This document shows, piece after piece, positions 1 through 5,794 of a DNA stretch of 8,522 nucleotides. Source of the DNA: Pseudomonadota bacterium (lineage in GTDB: Bacteria > Desulfobacterota > WTBG01 > CAIYCZ01). The notes under the pieces were generated by a model. That model ran no database searches. It was not told the origin of the DNA and was given only the letters and a program-made list of their open reading frames with translations. Location: positions 1 to 8,522 of the forward strand of contig JAPLIX010000010.1 in assembly GCA_026388865.1 (NCBI GenBank). The letters run 5' to 3'. The stretch's first letter is position 1, and each line of letters begins with the position of its first letter. The position numbers and the translations under genes were made by a program.

Positions 1-183
1 CCGCAGCAGTATTAAAAGTTCAGAGATGAACGTAGGGCCGTGGTGTGTCTAAAATCAGGGGGAATATTTGAGTAGCGAAAATACCATTGTTTTTATTTTT
101 TCAACTTTTTCCTTGACAGGAGCATTATAGGATGTCCCCTAATACAATAAAGCAAAAAACAGATTTTTCAACTTTCCCTTTAT
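1..183. other. AT-rich left-edge stretch without a gene
   Basis: No credible coding region on either strand. It contains a 12-base direct repeat, TTTTTCAACTTT, at 96-107 and again at 164-175. A TTGACA hexamer at 113-118 has no acceptable -10 partner at 16-18 bases. On the minus strand a TATAAT hexamer lies at 124-129 with only weak -35 candidates. Nothing else is recognised. Confidence 0.5.
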
Positions 184-642
184 GTGAAATATGATGTTGT
201 TACCCCGCCTTCTCCCCGGATAAATATGAAAGATCAAAGTTCAGAGTGGCGAAGAATAGTTGACAGGCAGCATGATCAAATTAATCAAAGAGCAAATGTA
301 TTTTTGCTTATAAATGGTTTGTTATTGACCTCTGTTAGCACGACAAGCCTCAAGTTTTTACCAAAGGTACTTTCGCTTTTTGGTTTTATACTAAATGTCC
401 TTTGGTGTTTTCTGGGAAATTATTCAAAAAAGAGGTATGCTTATTTTTATAACCGCTTGTTGGATATTGAAACCGAACTTCCCGAGGCCGATCAGATCTA
501 TACACAAATTAAAGAAAATGCTCCAAAAGAAACAATCTGTAGTAATTTTAAAATATCCTCAACCGATTTCTTGAGCCTTTATCTTCCAATAATAATCACT
601 GCGTTATGGGGGGTGATTTTTATATTGATTATTTCATGGTAG
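184..642 (+). CDS. Small three-helix membrane protein of unknown function
   Basis: I do not recognise a named family with confidence. The 152-residue reading frame starts with GTG at 184. An in-frame ATG at 226 (residue 15) would give 138 residues. Neither has a good Shine-Dalgarno sequence, only a GGA shortly before 226, so the start is uncertain. Residues 19-37 form a polar amphipathic stretch (EWRRIVDRQHDQINQRAN), followed by predicted membrane helices at about 38-56, 61-79 and 129-151. A basic, tyrosine-rich cytosolic segment (KKRYAYFYN, 82-90) and an acidic helix lie between helices 2 and 3. The layout (charged Q-D-Q-I-N-x-R-A-N helix leading into a membrane hairpin) resembles small uncharacterised RipA-like or SLATT-like membrane proteins often found in accessory regions; this is from memory only. 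It is AT-rich like its right neighbour, a membrane-anchored nuclease 204 bases downstream on the same strand. Confidence 0.75.
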   Translation: MKYDVVTPPSPRINMKDQSSEWRRIVDRQHDQINQRANVFLLINGLLLTSVSTTSLKFLPKVLSLFGFILNVLWCFLGNYSKKRYAYFYNRLLDIETELPEADQIYTQIKENAPKETICSNFKISSTDFLSLYLPIIITALWGVIFILIISW

Positions 643-846
643 CATTTCAGTACACCTGTCAGGCAATTCATCGTTTGTAGAAAAGAATAATAACATTTCA
701 CGAAGAATTGAGATCACCTCGTAAAATGTTAGATAAGTTTGTTTAATGCAAAAAGATAATTTTAATGCTTAAATAGAATTGTCATCTTACCAATCTAATC
801 AATAGTGCAGACTTGATTTCCGATTATTTTTCAATTCGAGTGATAA
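643..846. other. AT-rich intergenic gap, weak promoter candidates only
   Basis: No coding sequence or convincing terminator after the gene ending at 642. The best promoter-like pair for the downstream nuclease is TTGTTT (739-744) with TTTAAT (761-766), 16 bases apart, which is weak. A GAGTGA at 838-843, very close to the ATG at 847, is the only ribosome-binding-like sequence. The length suggests that the two flanking genes are not tightly co-transcribed. Confidence 0.35.
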
Positions 847-1602
847 ATGAGTCAAGATGCTCCCAATCCGAAGGACTTTGGCTTAGACAACGATACAATT
901 AGATTTTTTCAAACTACAATAAATATTGAGGAAAATCTCCTTCCGTCTGTACTGGGTTGGTTTAGTTTTTTTGTAATCGTGTGTCTATATCATCCTGAGT
1001 ATTTCTTCAAGAAAGATTCGTTTTATTGGTTAATACTTTTTCTCTATTTTCTGCCGGGTTTTGCCATTGGGTATTTTATTAACTGGCTACGTGAAGTGTA
1101 TCATGATGCAAAAAGGAGACGTCATAGATTGTATGCTCATTATCAGCAGTATCTTGCAGCATACTCTGCATATGATGAAATAAAAAGACAGCAGGAAAAA
1201 GAGAAACGTGTAGCATTACATCAAAAAAAGCTTGAGTTGAAAAGAACAGTGGAGTGGTGGCAAACACTGAGTGGCAGGCAGTTTGAGAAAGAACTTGCAA
1301 ATTTGCTACAATCACGCGGATACCAAGTTAAGCTAACCCCGAAAACAAGTGATGGTGGCGTGGATTTATATATTTATAAGGACTCAAAGATAATTGTAGT
1401 TCAATGCAAAGCACATAAGAAGTATATAAGCCCGGGCGTCGTTCGAGAACTTTATGGAACCATGTTGCATGAGAATGCAGATGAGTCGTGGCTTGTAACA
1501 ACAAATGGCTTCTATTCGGGTGCGCATAAGTTTGCAAAAGAAAAACCAATAAAGTTACTTACAATAAGGCATCTTCTTGAAGATACGACACTGCAAGTAT
1601 AA
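847..1602 (+). CDS. Membrane-anchored Mrr-type restriction endonuclease-fold protein
   Basis: A 251-residue protein with two parts. The N-terminal part has two predicted membrane helices, about 34-49 and 58-78, followed by a long charged, probably coiled-coil linker at about 82-138 rich in K, R, E and Q. The C-terminal part (about 140-251) is an Mrr_cat-like nuclease domain of the PD-(D/E)xK fold. It starts with the usual helix GRQFEKELANLL (E147 is the first acidic active-site candidate), then GYQVKLTPKTSDGGVDLYI with D173, and QCK (Q186, K188) as the Q-x-K half of the active site. All expected catalytic residues are present, so it is probably active. In this family the fold cleaves DNA, often modified or foreign DNA, and the membrane anchor would place the nuclease at the inner face of the cytoplasmic membrane. 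A role in defence is inference. ATG at 847 is the only plausible start. No methyltransferase is nearby. Confidence 0.88.
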   Translation: MSQDAPNPKDFGLDNDTIRFFQTTINIEENLLPSVLGWFSFFVIVCLYHPEYFFKKDSFYWLILFLYFLPGFAIGYFINWLREVYHDAKRRRHRLYAHYQQYLAAYSAYDEIKRQQEKEKRVALHQKKLELKRTVEWWQTLSGRQFEKELANLLQSRGYQVKLTPKTSDGGVDLYIYKDSKIIVVQCKAHKKYISPGVVRELYGTMLHENADESWLVTTNGFYSGAHKFAKEKPIKLLTIRHLLEDTTLQV

Positions 1603-1634
1603 AGCGTCTGCCTGCACAAAGATACTCAAACCCT

Positions 1635-2051
1635 CTATTCCTTTACCCGTGCCCCGGTAAAATAAAAAGGTATTGCATCCTCAAGCACAGACAGCCTTGC
1701 CAGGCCCACGCCGATCATGCGCTCACTATCAAGGGGAAACCCGATAAGCGAGAGCTTCACATCACAATTCACCGCACCAAAGTTTGAGCCGGGCGCGGCA
1801 TAGTCCCCGGTAAAGATCCCGCCATAATTGCAATAATTTCCCCGACCATTAAACGCAGACATAGTGAGGGCGCTGTTACCTGCGAACAGCGCGTCTGTTG
1901 TGATGGCTACCTTGACCAGCGAGTGAATGGATAACTGGTATCTGCTTCCTGCCACGGCTGATACCGCGTATGCTTTGACTTTTTCAGCCATCGCTAACGT
2001 GCAGAAGAGCAGGACCACAATCATCAGTTCAGCACAAAGCTTTTTTTTCAT
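1635..2051 (-). CDS. Small secreted protein of unknown function
   Basis: Not recognised. I chose the ATG at 2051 (138 residues) rather than the longer frame from 2093, because a GTGGTGAT ribosome-binding-like stretch lies just upstream and the protein then begins with a classic signal peptide. That peptide has a MKKK basic end, a hydrophobic core (MIVVLLFCTLAMA) and probable signal peptidase I cleavage after AMA at about residue 22. The mature part (about 116 residues) is rich in glycine, alanine and serine and has two cysteines (C74, C96), which could form one disulfide in the periplasm. No catalytic motif, lipobox or membrane segment is visible beyond the signal. Its 3' end converges on the Mrr-like gene with a 32-base gap and no clear terminator. 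The upstream region carries several dyads that could be regulatory. Confidence 0.65.
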   Translation of the reverse strand: MKKKLCAELMIVVLLFCTLAMAEKVKAYAVSAVAGSRYQLSIHSLVKVAITTDALFAGNSALTMSAFNGRGNYCNYGGIFTGDYAAPGSNFGAVNCDVKLSLIGFPLDSERMIGVGLARLSVLEDAIPFYFTGARVKE

Positions 2052-2073
2052 AATATCACCACAAAGAAAAACT

Positions 2074-2128
2074 GGGTCATGACAGGGGGGCAAGGGGGTT
2101 TAAGCACTGCACGTTTTAGTCATGACCC
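2074..2128. promoter_or_regulatory. Pair of GTCATGAC palindromes upstream of secreted-protein gene
   Basis: GGGTCATGAC (2074-2083) and GTCATGACCC (2119-2128) form a perfect 10-base inverted repeat. Each arm contains the self-complementary 8-mer GTCATGAC, at 2076-2083 and 2119-2126. The palindrome centres are 43 bases apart, about four helical turns, as expected for two dimer sites on one face of the helix. The pair lies 25-75 bases upstream of the ATG at 2051. It could be an operator, or a 10-bp stem in the mRNA leader. Confidence 0.4.
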
Positions 2129-2150
2129 GTTGAGCAGGCGGGGCGTAGTA

Positions 2151-2175
2151 GATTTTTCTGTAGTTAATAAAAATC
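2151..2175. promoter_or_regulatory. GATTTTT-N11-AAAAATC dyad
   Basis: A 7-base inverted repeat, GATTTTT (2151-2157) and AAAAATC (2169-2175), with an 11-base spacer. The geometry recalls the T-N11-A dyads bound by LysR-type regulators, but no regulator gene is in the window. It may serve the minus-strand gene starting at 2051. Confidence 0.25.
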
Positions 2176-2192
2176 TTTTATCATTGTTGTTT

Positions 2193-2208
2193 TGAAAACC
2201 GGTTTTCA
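2193..2208. promoter_or_regulatory. 16-base perfect palindrome
   Basis: TGAAAACCGGTTTTCA is fully self-complementary with no spacer, as is usual for sites of dimeric helix-turn-helix repressors. It is 142 bases upstream of the ATG at 2051. Function is not shown by the sequence. Confidence 0.35.
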
Positions 2209-2333
2209 CTATCCATGCATTACAACTATGATGCCAAGGTATTTGACTCGGAAAGCAAAAATAAAAACCGCTGTTTTACAAGCAGGTTAGGCTGTAACGG
2301 TGGTGATGAGAATATTTTGCAGGCGAAGCACAG

Positions 2334-2402
2334 CTGGTTTTATTCAGCCACGCTGCCATGCGATGCGGCCCAGCAGTGGCGAGGTTTAGCCACGATAACC
2401 AG
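2334..2402. other. Nested inverted repeats, potential folded element
   Basis: An outer CTGGTT (2334-2339) pairs with AACCAG (2397-2402). Inside it, GCCACGCTG (2347-2355) pairs with CAGCAGTGGC (2371-2380) with one bulged A. GTGGC (2376-2380) can alternatively pair with a second GCCAC (2389-2393), so two folds compete. Neither strand has a T-run after the stem, so it is not a standard terminator. It lies downstream of the last operon gene. Confidence 0.3.
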
Positions 2403-2436
2403 GGGCTAGGGAATAGGGGTTCGGGACTGGGGATTT
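2402..2436 (+). repeat. Degenerate G-rich heptad array, G-quadruplex candidate
   Basis: Five units of seven bases, each beginning GGG, start at 2402, 2409, 2416, 2423 and 2430 (GGGGCTA, GGGAATA, GGGGTTC, GGGACTG, GGGATTT). The five G-tracts of three or four bases with 3-4 base loops fit the standard G-quadruplex pattern on the plus strand. It ends about 20 bases from the stop codon of the last operon gene. Confidence 0.6.
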
Positions 2437-2455
2437 GTTAGAGCGGGGGACTTCG

Positions 2456-3469
2456 TTACAGTTCCCGCAGCGCGACTGACACGGGAAGCCGTGCCGCGCG
2501 GATGGATGGTGCCAGCCCGCCGATGAAGCCCATAAAAAGGGCGAACAGGATGCCCTCTATAAGCAGGGCTGGAGTTATCTGGAAGGCAAAGGCCACGTTG
2601 GAGAAGGTCTGCCAGTTAATGGTTGAGGTGGTATAGCCGTTGATGGGGAAGACAAGAATACAGCCGACGATGCCGCCGATGAGCGCGATAAACATGGACT
2701 CGCAGATAAAGGAAAAGATGATGCTGCCCTCGCTAAACCCCAGCGCGCGCATGGTGGCAATTTCCCGCACCCGTGCAGAAATAGCCGAGTACATGGTATT
2801 GAGCGCTCCGAACACCGCGCCGATGCCCATAACAACGGCCACCAGGAATCCGAGCACGCGGATGACGGTGGTCACCATCTGCGACTGGCGCTCGTAGTAT
2901 TCAGTCTCCCGCTCCGCCTGCACGGTAAGGCGGGGATCATTGGTGAGCGCCTCTTTAAACTCTTTCAGTGCCGAGAAGGAGGTAAGGCGCACGGTCACCG
3001 ATTGACACATGGAAGAGGGGCGCTTGTAGGTCTGGTTGAGGAGCACGCCGTCACACCAGATTTCAGAATCAAAGGCGCTTCCTCCCGCATCCATGATGCC
3101 GACCACGGTCCAGTCCCGCCCGCCGAAGTGCGGCTGTGCGCCAAGCTCAAAGCCGCGGTAAATGATGGGGATGTTCTTCCCCACAATCAGCTCGGGAAGC
3201 CCGGGTTTAAAGCCGCGGCCGCGATACAATTTTACTGATTTGCGTATTTCAAAGGTGAGCGGTGAAATGCCGCGCACCTGCACCAGGGCGTCGGCATTGG
3301 TACTGCGCTGGGCAAACGAGGCGATGACGATGACCTCGGGGCTCACCAGGGGGTTGTCGTTTTTGTCCCGGGCAATTCCCGGCGCATCGCTGATTACTTT
3401 TATCTGAGGCAGGGTGATCACGCTTTCCATCTCAGAGGAAGAGCCGCCGCGCCGCACCATGGCATTCAT
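2456..3469 (-). CDS. FtsX/MacB-type ABC permease 1, main fragment lacking the first helix
   Basis: The 337-residue frame encodes the bulk of a MacB/LolC-like permease: an extracytoplasmic domain (residues 1 to about 200), then three membrane helices at about 202-224, 250-274 and 297-320. The FtsX-domain cytosolic loop SARVREIATMRALGFS (231-246) and the C-terminal RAARLPVSVALREL tail are intact. A complete family member has four helices, the first before the extracytoplasmic domain. That helix is encoded just upstream (3466-3603) in another frame, so the apparent ATG at 3469 is internal to the ancestral gene. Conserved-looking residues SGSP precede this ATG in the same frame, which supports a deletion or frameshift near 3484-3489. 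The ATG overlaps the upstream TGA as ATGA, so coupled translation of two pieces is conceivable. Otherwise the gene is a recent pseudogene or the read has an error. It is the last gene of the operon, separated from permease 2 by repeats. Confidence 0.75.
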   Translation of the reverse strand: MNAMVRRGGSSSEMESVITLPQIKVISDAPGIARDKNDNPLVSPEVIVIASFAQRSTNADALVQVRGISPLTFEIRKSVKLYRGRGFKPGLPELIVGKNIPIIYRGFELGAQPHFGGRDWTVVGIMDAGGSAFDSEIWCDGVLLNQTYKRPSSMCQSVTVRLTSFSALKEFKEALTNDPRLTVQAERETEYYERQSQMVTTVIRVLGFLVAVVMGIGAVFGALNTMYSAISARVREIATMRALGFSEGSIIFSFICESMFIALIGGIVGCILVFPINGYTTSTINWQTFSNVAFAFQITPALLIEGILFALFMGFIGGLAPSIRAARLPVSVALREL

Positions 3470-3603
3470 GGGCGAGCCCGAAGGGCCATGGAAAGCGTTG
3501 CGACAAAAACTGCCACGACGCCAGCGATGCCAAGCACGGCAACCGCGTTAGAAGACCAGCGGATGATGATAGAGCGAATGTTATATATAAGAGGAATCGC
3601 CAT
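3466..3603 (-). pseudogene. N-terminal fragment of permease 1, out of frame
   Basis: Forty-five codons from the ATG at 3603 read MAIPLIYNIRSIIIRW, then a hydrophobic helix (about residues 17-38, ending AVFVATLSMA), then LRARP and a TGA at 3466-3468. This is the normal N-terminus of a MacB/FtsX-type permease: a short Y-N-x-R cytosolic start and the first membrane helix. The remaining gene continues in a different frame from 3469. Compared with relatives as I remember them, some 7-10 residues between SMA and SGSP seem to be missing, so a small out-of-frame deletion fits better than a single-base slip. The start has no Shine-Dalgarno sequence: the palindromic element at 3613-3737 ends only 9 bases upstream and may have displaced it. 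Confidence 0.7.
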
Positions 3604-3612
3604 AATTAATAC

Positions 3613-3737
3613 CAGGCTAGTGAAAAACGCCCATCTGCGGCGTTTCCCTCATCTTTCGTCGTTGCAGCGTACCACCAAGTACGCCTCACTCCTCAAGATC
3701 TCGGGAGCCTTGCATCTGTGCATTTTTGACCAGCCTG
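3613..3737. mobile_element. 125-bp palindromic MITE-like intergenic element
   Basis: The ends are imperfect inverted repeats of about 23 bases. The left end begins CAGGCTAGTGAAAAACGCCC (3613-3632), and the right end read on the other strand begins CAGGCTGGTCAAAAATGCAC (3737-3718); 16 of these 20 positions agree. The interior contains another dyad, GCGTAC-N6-GTACGC (around 3669-3686). It encodes no protein. I recall very similar sequence (GCAGATGGGCGTTTTT type ends) as dispersed intergenic repeats in Geobacter-like genomes, which is memory and unchecked. No clear target duplication is visible. It separates permease 2 from permease 1 and ends 9 bases from the start codon of permease 1. Confidence 0.6.
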
Positions 3738-3776
3738 TCGGAATTATTTTCCAACTGCCGGTTATAGTTTTAAAGC

Positions 3777-3817
3777 TGAGGAGTTGCACTCTTAACTTTT
3801 AAACTCCTCAACTCAAT
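3777..3817. repeat. Octamer repeat block with 9-bp stem between permease genes
   Basis: TGAGGAGTT (3777-3785) and AACTCCTCA (3802-3810) are exact inverted repeats with a 16-base loop. The right side is built from eight-base steps: AACTTTTA, AACTCCTC, AACTCAAT (3794-3817). The same GGAGTTNN/AACTCCNN unit occurs in the gap at 5714-5790, so this is one repeat family. It follows the stop of permease 2 directly, with no U-tract fitting a minus-strand terminator. Confidence 0.6.
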
Positions 3818-3827
3818 AATTTATTTA

Positions 3828-4973
3828 TTATACTCTGCGAAGGGCTTCGACGATCCGCAGCCGCATGGCAAACAGCGCCGGCATCAGACCGGAAAGCATT
3901 CCGATGAAGATACCAAGCCCTAAGCCGGTGATCATATTCTGCGGCGCAAGATAGAATATGGGCAGCAGCCCTCCGGTCGGGTCACCGGTCAGGGTGTAGA
4001 TTTTGCCCACAATCACGCCGATGCCGCCGCCCACCAGCCCGACGGTGAGCGCCTCTGCCATCACCAGCAGCAGCACCGTGGTATCGGAAAAGCCGATCGT
4101 CTTCAGGGTCGCCAGCTCTCCGACGCGCTCCCGCACTGACATGGACATGGTGCTGCCGGTAACAAGCAGCAGGGTAAAAAACACCACCCCGCCGATTGAG
4201 AGCATGATGAGCTTAATGTTCCCGATCTGCTTGACAAAGTCAGCGGCAAAGGATTTTTCCGTATCTGTTTTTGTCTCATAGGCTGAGTTGGTAAAACGCT
4301 TGTCAATGGCAGCCACCACCTCTGCCGCTCTGTCTATCTTGTCCACCTTTACCATGTACCAGCCGACCGTACCCTTGCCGAACTCGGGCAGCCGTCGCTC
4401 GTCCAGGTAGTCATAACGGAACCAGAACTGGGTCAGGTCGTCGTCGCCCCGGGTGCCGTCATAGGTGCCGCAAATATTAAATTCCCAGGTGCCGGGCCAG
4501 ATGGTCCCGCGCAGGGGTATCCGGTCGCCGACTTTCCAGCCGAACCGTTTCAGCGTGCTCGGGCCGACAATGCAGCCCTCCCGGTCTTTTTTAAATGCCT
4601 CCCAGTACTTAGGGACAACCTTGAATTCAGGGTACATGTCGCGGAAGGTTTTAAGATCTATGGCCTGCTGCGGGAAAAAATTCTTTTCGCTCTGATAAAT
4701 GCCGCCGAACCACACGCAGTAGGTCACATGCTTAACATTCGGGATCTGCGTAAGGCGCTCTTTATAAGAAAAGGGCAGGGGCGAAATAATCGATGTTTTG
4801 TTAATCACCACCAGGCGGTCGGCCCCGGCCACTTCAACGCCCTGGTTAAAAGACCGCTCGATGGTCGCCAGGATGCAGTAGAGAAACAGAGCGATGGTGA
4901 ACGACCCGATGGTCATAATGAAGCGGACTTTTTTACGCAGAAGGTTGGCTATCAAAAAGGGTAAAAACTTCAT
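3828..4973 (-). CDS. FtsX/MacB-type ABC transporter permease 2
   Basis: A 381-residue intact permease of the MacB/LolC/FtsX class. The first membrane helix is at about 19-38, followed by an extracytoplasmic MacB_PCD-like domain (about 39-250). Three further helices lie at about 253-276, 298-323 and 346-370, giving the standard four-helix topology. The cytosolic loop SVRERVGELATLKTIGFS (279-296) is the conserved FtsX coupling element that touches the ATPase, and the tail AMRLRIVEALRRV is typical. Its ATG lies 3 bases after the ATPase stop, so the two are translated together. Such permeases do not form a substrate channel through the membrane; they transmit ATP-driven motion to the periplasm (mechanotransmission). 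Normally it would pair with permease 1 as a LolC/LolE-like heterodimer. With permease 1 split, a homodimer is the alternative. Confidence 0.93.
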   Translation of the reverse strand: MKFLPFLIANLLRKKVRFIMTIGSFTIALFLYCILATIERSFNQGVEVAGADRLVVINKTSIISPLPFSYKERLTQIPNVKHVTYCVWFGGIYQSEKNFFPQQAIDLKTFRDMYPEFKVVPKYWEAFKKDREGCIVGPSTLKRFGWKVGDRIPLRGTIWPGTWEFNICGTYDGTRGDDDLTQFWFRYDYLDERRLPEFGKGTVGWYMVKVDKIDRAAEVVAAIDKRFTNSAYETKTDTEKSFAADFVKQIGNIKLIMLSIGGVVFFTLLLVTGSTMSMSVRERVGELATLKTIGFSDTTVLLLVMAEALTVGLVGGGIGVIVGKIYTLTGDPTGGLLPIFYLAPQNMITGLGLGIFIGMLSGLMPALFAMRLRIVEALRRV

Positions 4974-4976
4974 GGA

Positions 4977-5696
4977 CTATCTGCCTGTTTTCTGTCCTTC
5001 AATGAGCACACCTTTGTCCAGGTGCAGCGACACCTGCGCGCGCTCTGCCGCGCGGGGATCGTGGGTGACCATGAGAATGGTCTTGCGGAAGTCTTTTACC
5101 AGCCGCTCAAGAAGGTTCAGAATGTCATCAGCACTGTGGCGGTCAAGATCTCCGGTCGGTTCATCACAGAGGAGAAACGTGGGGTCGGACACAATGGCCC
5201 GGGCAATGGCTACACGCTGCTCCTGGCCGCCCGAGAGCTGGCGCGGGTAGTGGTGCATGCGGTCAGTGAGCCCCACCACCGCCAGCGCCGCCTCAACGTG
5301 CGTGCGCCGGTCAGCTTTGGAGAGACTGGTGAGCAGCAGCGGTATCTCAACATTCTGGAAAGCGGTCAGCACCGGGATCAGGTTATACATCTGAAAGATA
5401 AAACCCACGTGGCGCGCGCGCCAGGCAGTCAGCTTGCTGCCTGACATGTGGCTGATCTCATCACCGGCAACGGTAATGCTGCCCGAGGACGGCAGGTCAA
5501 TGCCGCCGAGCAGGTTAAGAAGCGTGGTTTTACCCGAGCCGCTCGGGCCCATGAATGCGACAAATTCTCCCTCGTCAACATCAAGGTTCAGCCCCTGCAG
5601 GACATGAATTTCTTCGCTTCCGCGCTGATATTTTTTATCAAGATTGCGCACCTGGATAAGTGCGCTCTCGTGAGTATTGCCGTTAACTGAAACCAT
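4977..5696 (-). CDS. ABC transporter ATP-binding protein, LolD/MacB-like
   Basis: A 239-residue ATPase with every key motif in place: Walker A GPSGSGKT (50-57), Q-loop glutamine Q102, signature LSGGQ (154-158), Walker B FLLCDE with catalytic E179, D-loop TGDLD and switch histidine H212 in THD. The length, the GGID segment after Walker A and the DEPTGDLD wording are typical of the LolD/MacB/FtsE subfamily, which pairs with FtsX-type permeases. It is cytosolic and powers the permease dimer encoded downstream. The start ATG at 5696 is preceded by a GTGAGA stretch. The 98-base gap to the upstream adaptor gene is filled by inverted octamer repeats, while the downstream gap to permease 2 is only 3 bases. 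Substrate cannot be deduced. A simple lolD assignment is not justified because an adaptor protein is part of the operon. Confidence 0.95.
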   Translation of the reverse strand: MVSVNGNTHESALIQVRNLDKKYQRGSEEIHVLQGLNLDVDEGEFVAFMGPSGSGKTTLLNLLGGIDLPSSGSITVAGDEISHMSGSKLTAWRARHVGFIFQMYNLIPVLTAFQNVEIPLLLTSLSKADRRTHVEAALAVVGLTDRMHHYPRQLSGGQEQRVAIARAIVSDPTFLLCDEPTGDLDRHSADDILNLLERLVKDFRKTILMVTHDPRAAERAQVSLHLDKGVLIEGQKTGR

Positions 5697-5713
5697 ATCT
5701 ATCTCACAGTTAA

Positions 5714-5791
5714 GGAGTTGTGGAGTTTAGGAGTTCAGGAAGAAATATTTTTTTTATTTTCATAACTCCGCAACTCACAAACTCCTAAACT
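5714..5791. repeat. Inverted blocks of octamer repeats in the adaptor/ATPase gap
   Basis: The left block has GGAGTTGT, GGAGTTTA, GGAGTTCA, GGA (5714-5740), period 8. The right block has AACTCCGC, AACTCACA, AACTCCTA, AAC (5764-5790), also period 8 and inverted. AGTTTAGGAGTT (5724-5735) and AACTCCTAAACT (5780-5791) are an exact 12-bp stem, and GAGTTGTGGAGTT (5715-5727) matches AACTCCGCAACTC (5764-5776) with one wobble. The centre is an AT-rich loop with a run of eight T. The related block at 3777-3817 shows the unit is dispersed. Confidence 0.65.
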
Positions 5792-5794
5792 TAT

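Larger units (their letters stand above)
2052..2455. other. Gene-free region rich in dyads and a G-rich repeat
   Basis: About 400 bases between the end of the export operon and the secreted-protein gene, both on the minus strand. I see no credible gene. The region holds two GTCATGAC palindromes, a GATTTTT-N11-AAAAATC dyad, a 16-base perfect palindrome, a nested stem-loop (2334-2402) and a G-rich heptad array (2402-2436), each listed separately. No intrinsic terminator with a U-tract is visible for the operon ending at 2456. Confidence 0.6.

Noticed and set aside
113..148. TTGACA at 113-118 as promoter of the first gene
   Set aside because: The nearest -10-like words, TAATAC and TACAAT, are 21-24 bases away, too far for a normal promoter.
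1641..1661. TTTACC/GGTAAA inverted repeat as a terminator between the converging genes
   Set aside because: It lies inside the end of the secreted-protein coding region and has no T-run on either strand.
2215..2409. A 64-codon plus-strand frame starting at ATG 2215
   Set aside because: No ribosome-binding site, no recognisable protein pattern, and its 3' end runs through the folded element and into the G-rich heptad array.
3502..3512. A homopolymer slip in the T-run of permease 1 as the cause of the frame change
   Set aside because: Careful reading gives five T and an uninterrupted frame through VAVFVATLSMA; the frame change is further downstream, near 3484-3489.
3488..3802. A 104-codon plus-strand frame
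   Set aside because: It runs antisense over the permease 1 N-terminus, the palindromic element and the octamer repeat; the sense strand explains the sequence better.
5022..5444. A 140-codon plus-strand frame
   Set aside because: It is antisense to the ABC ATPase, whose motifs are all intact; GC-rich genes commonly give long antisense open frames.
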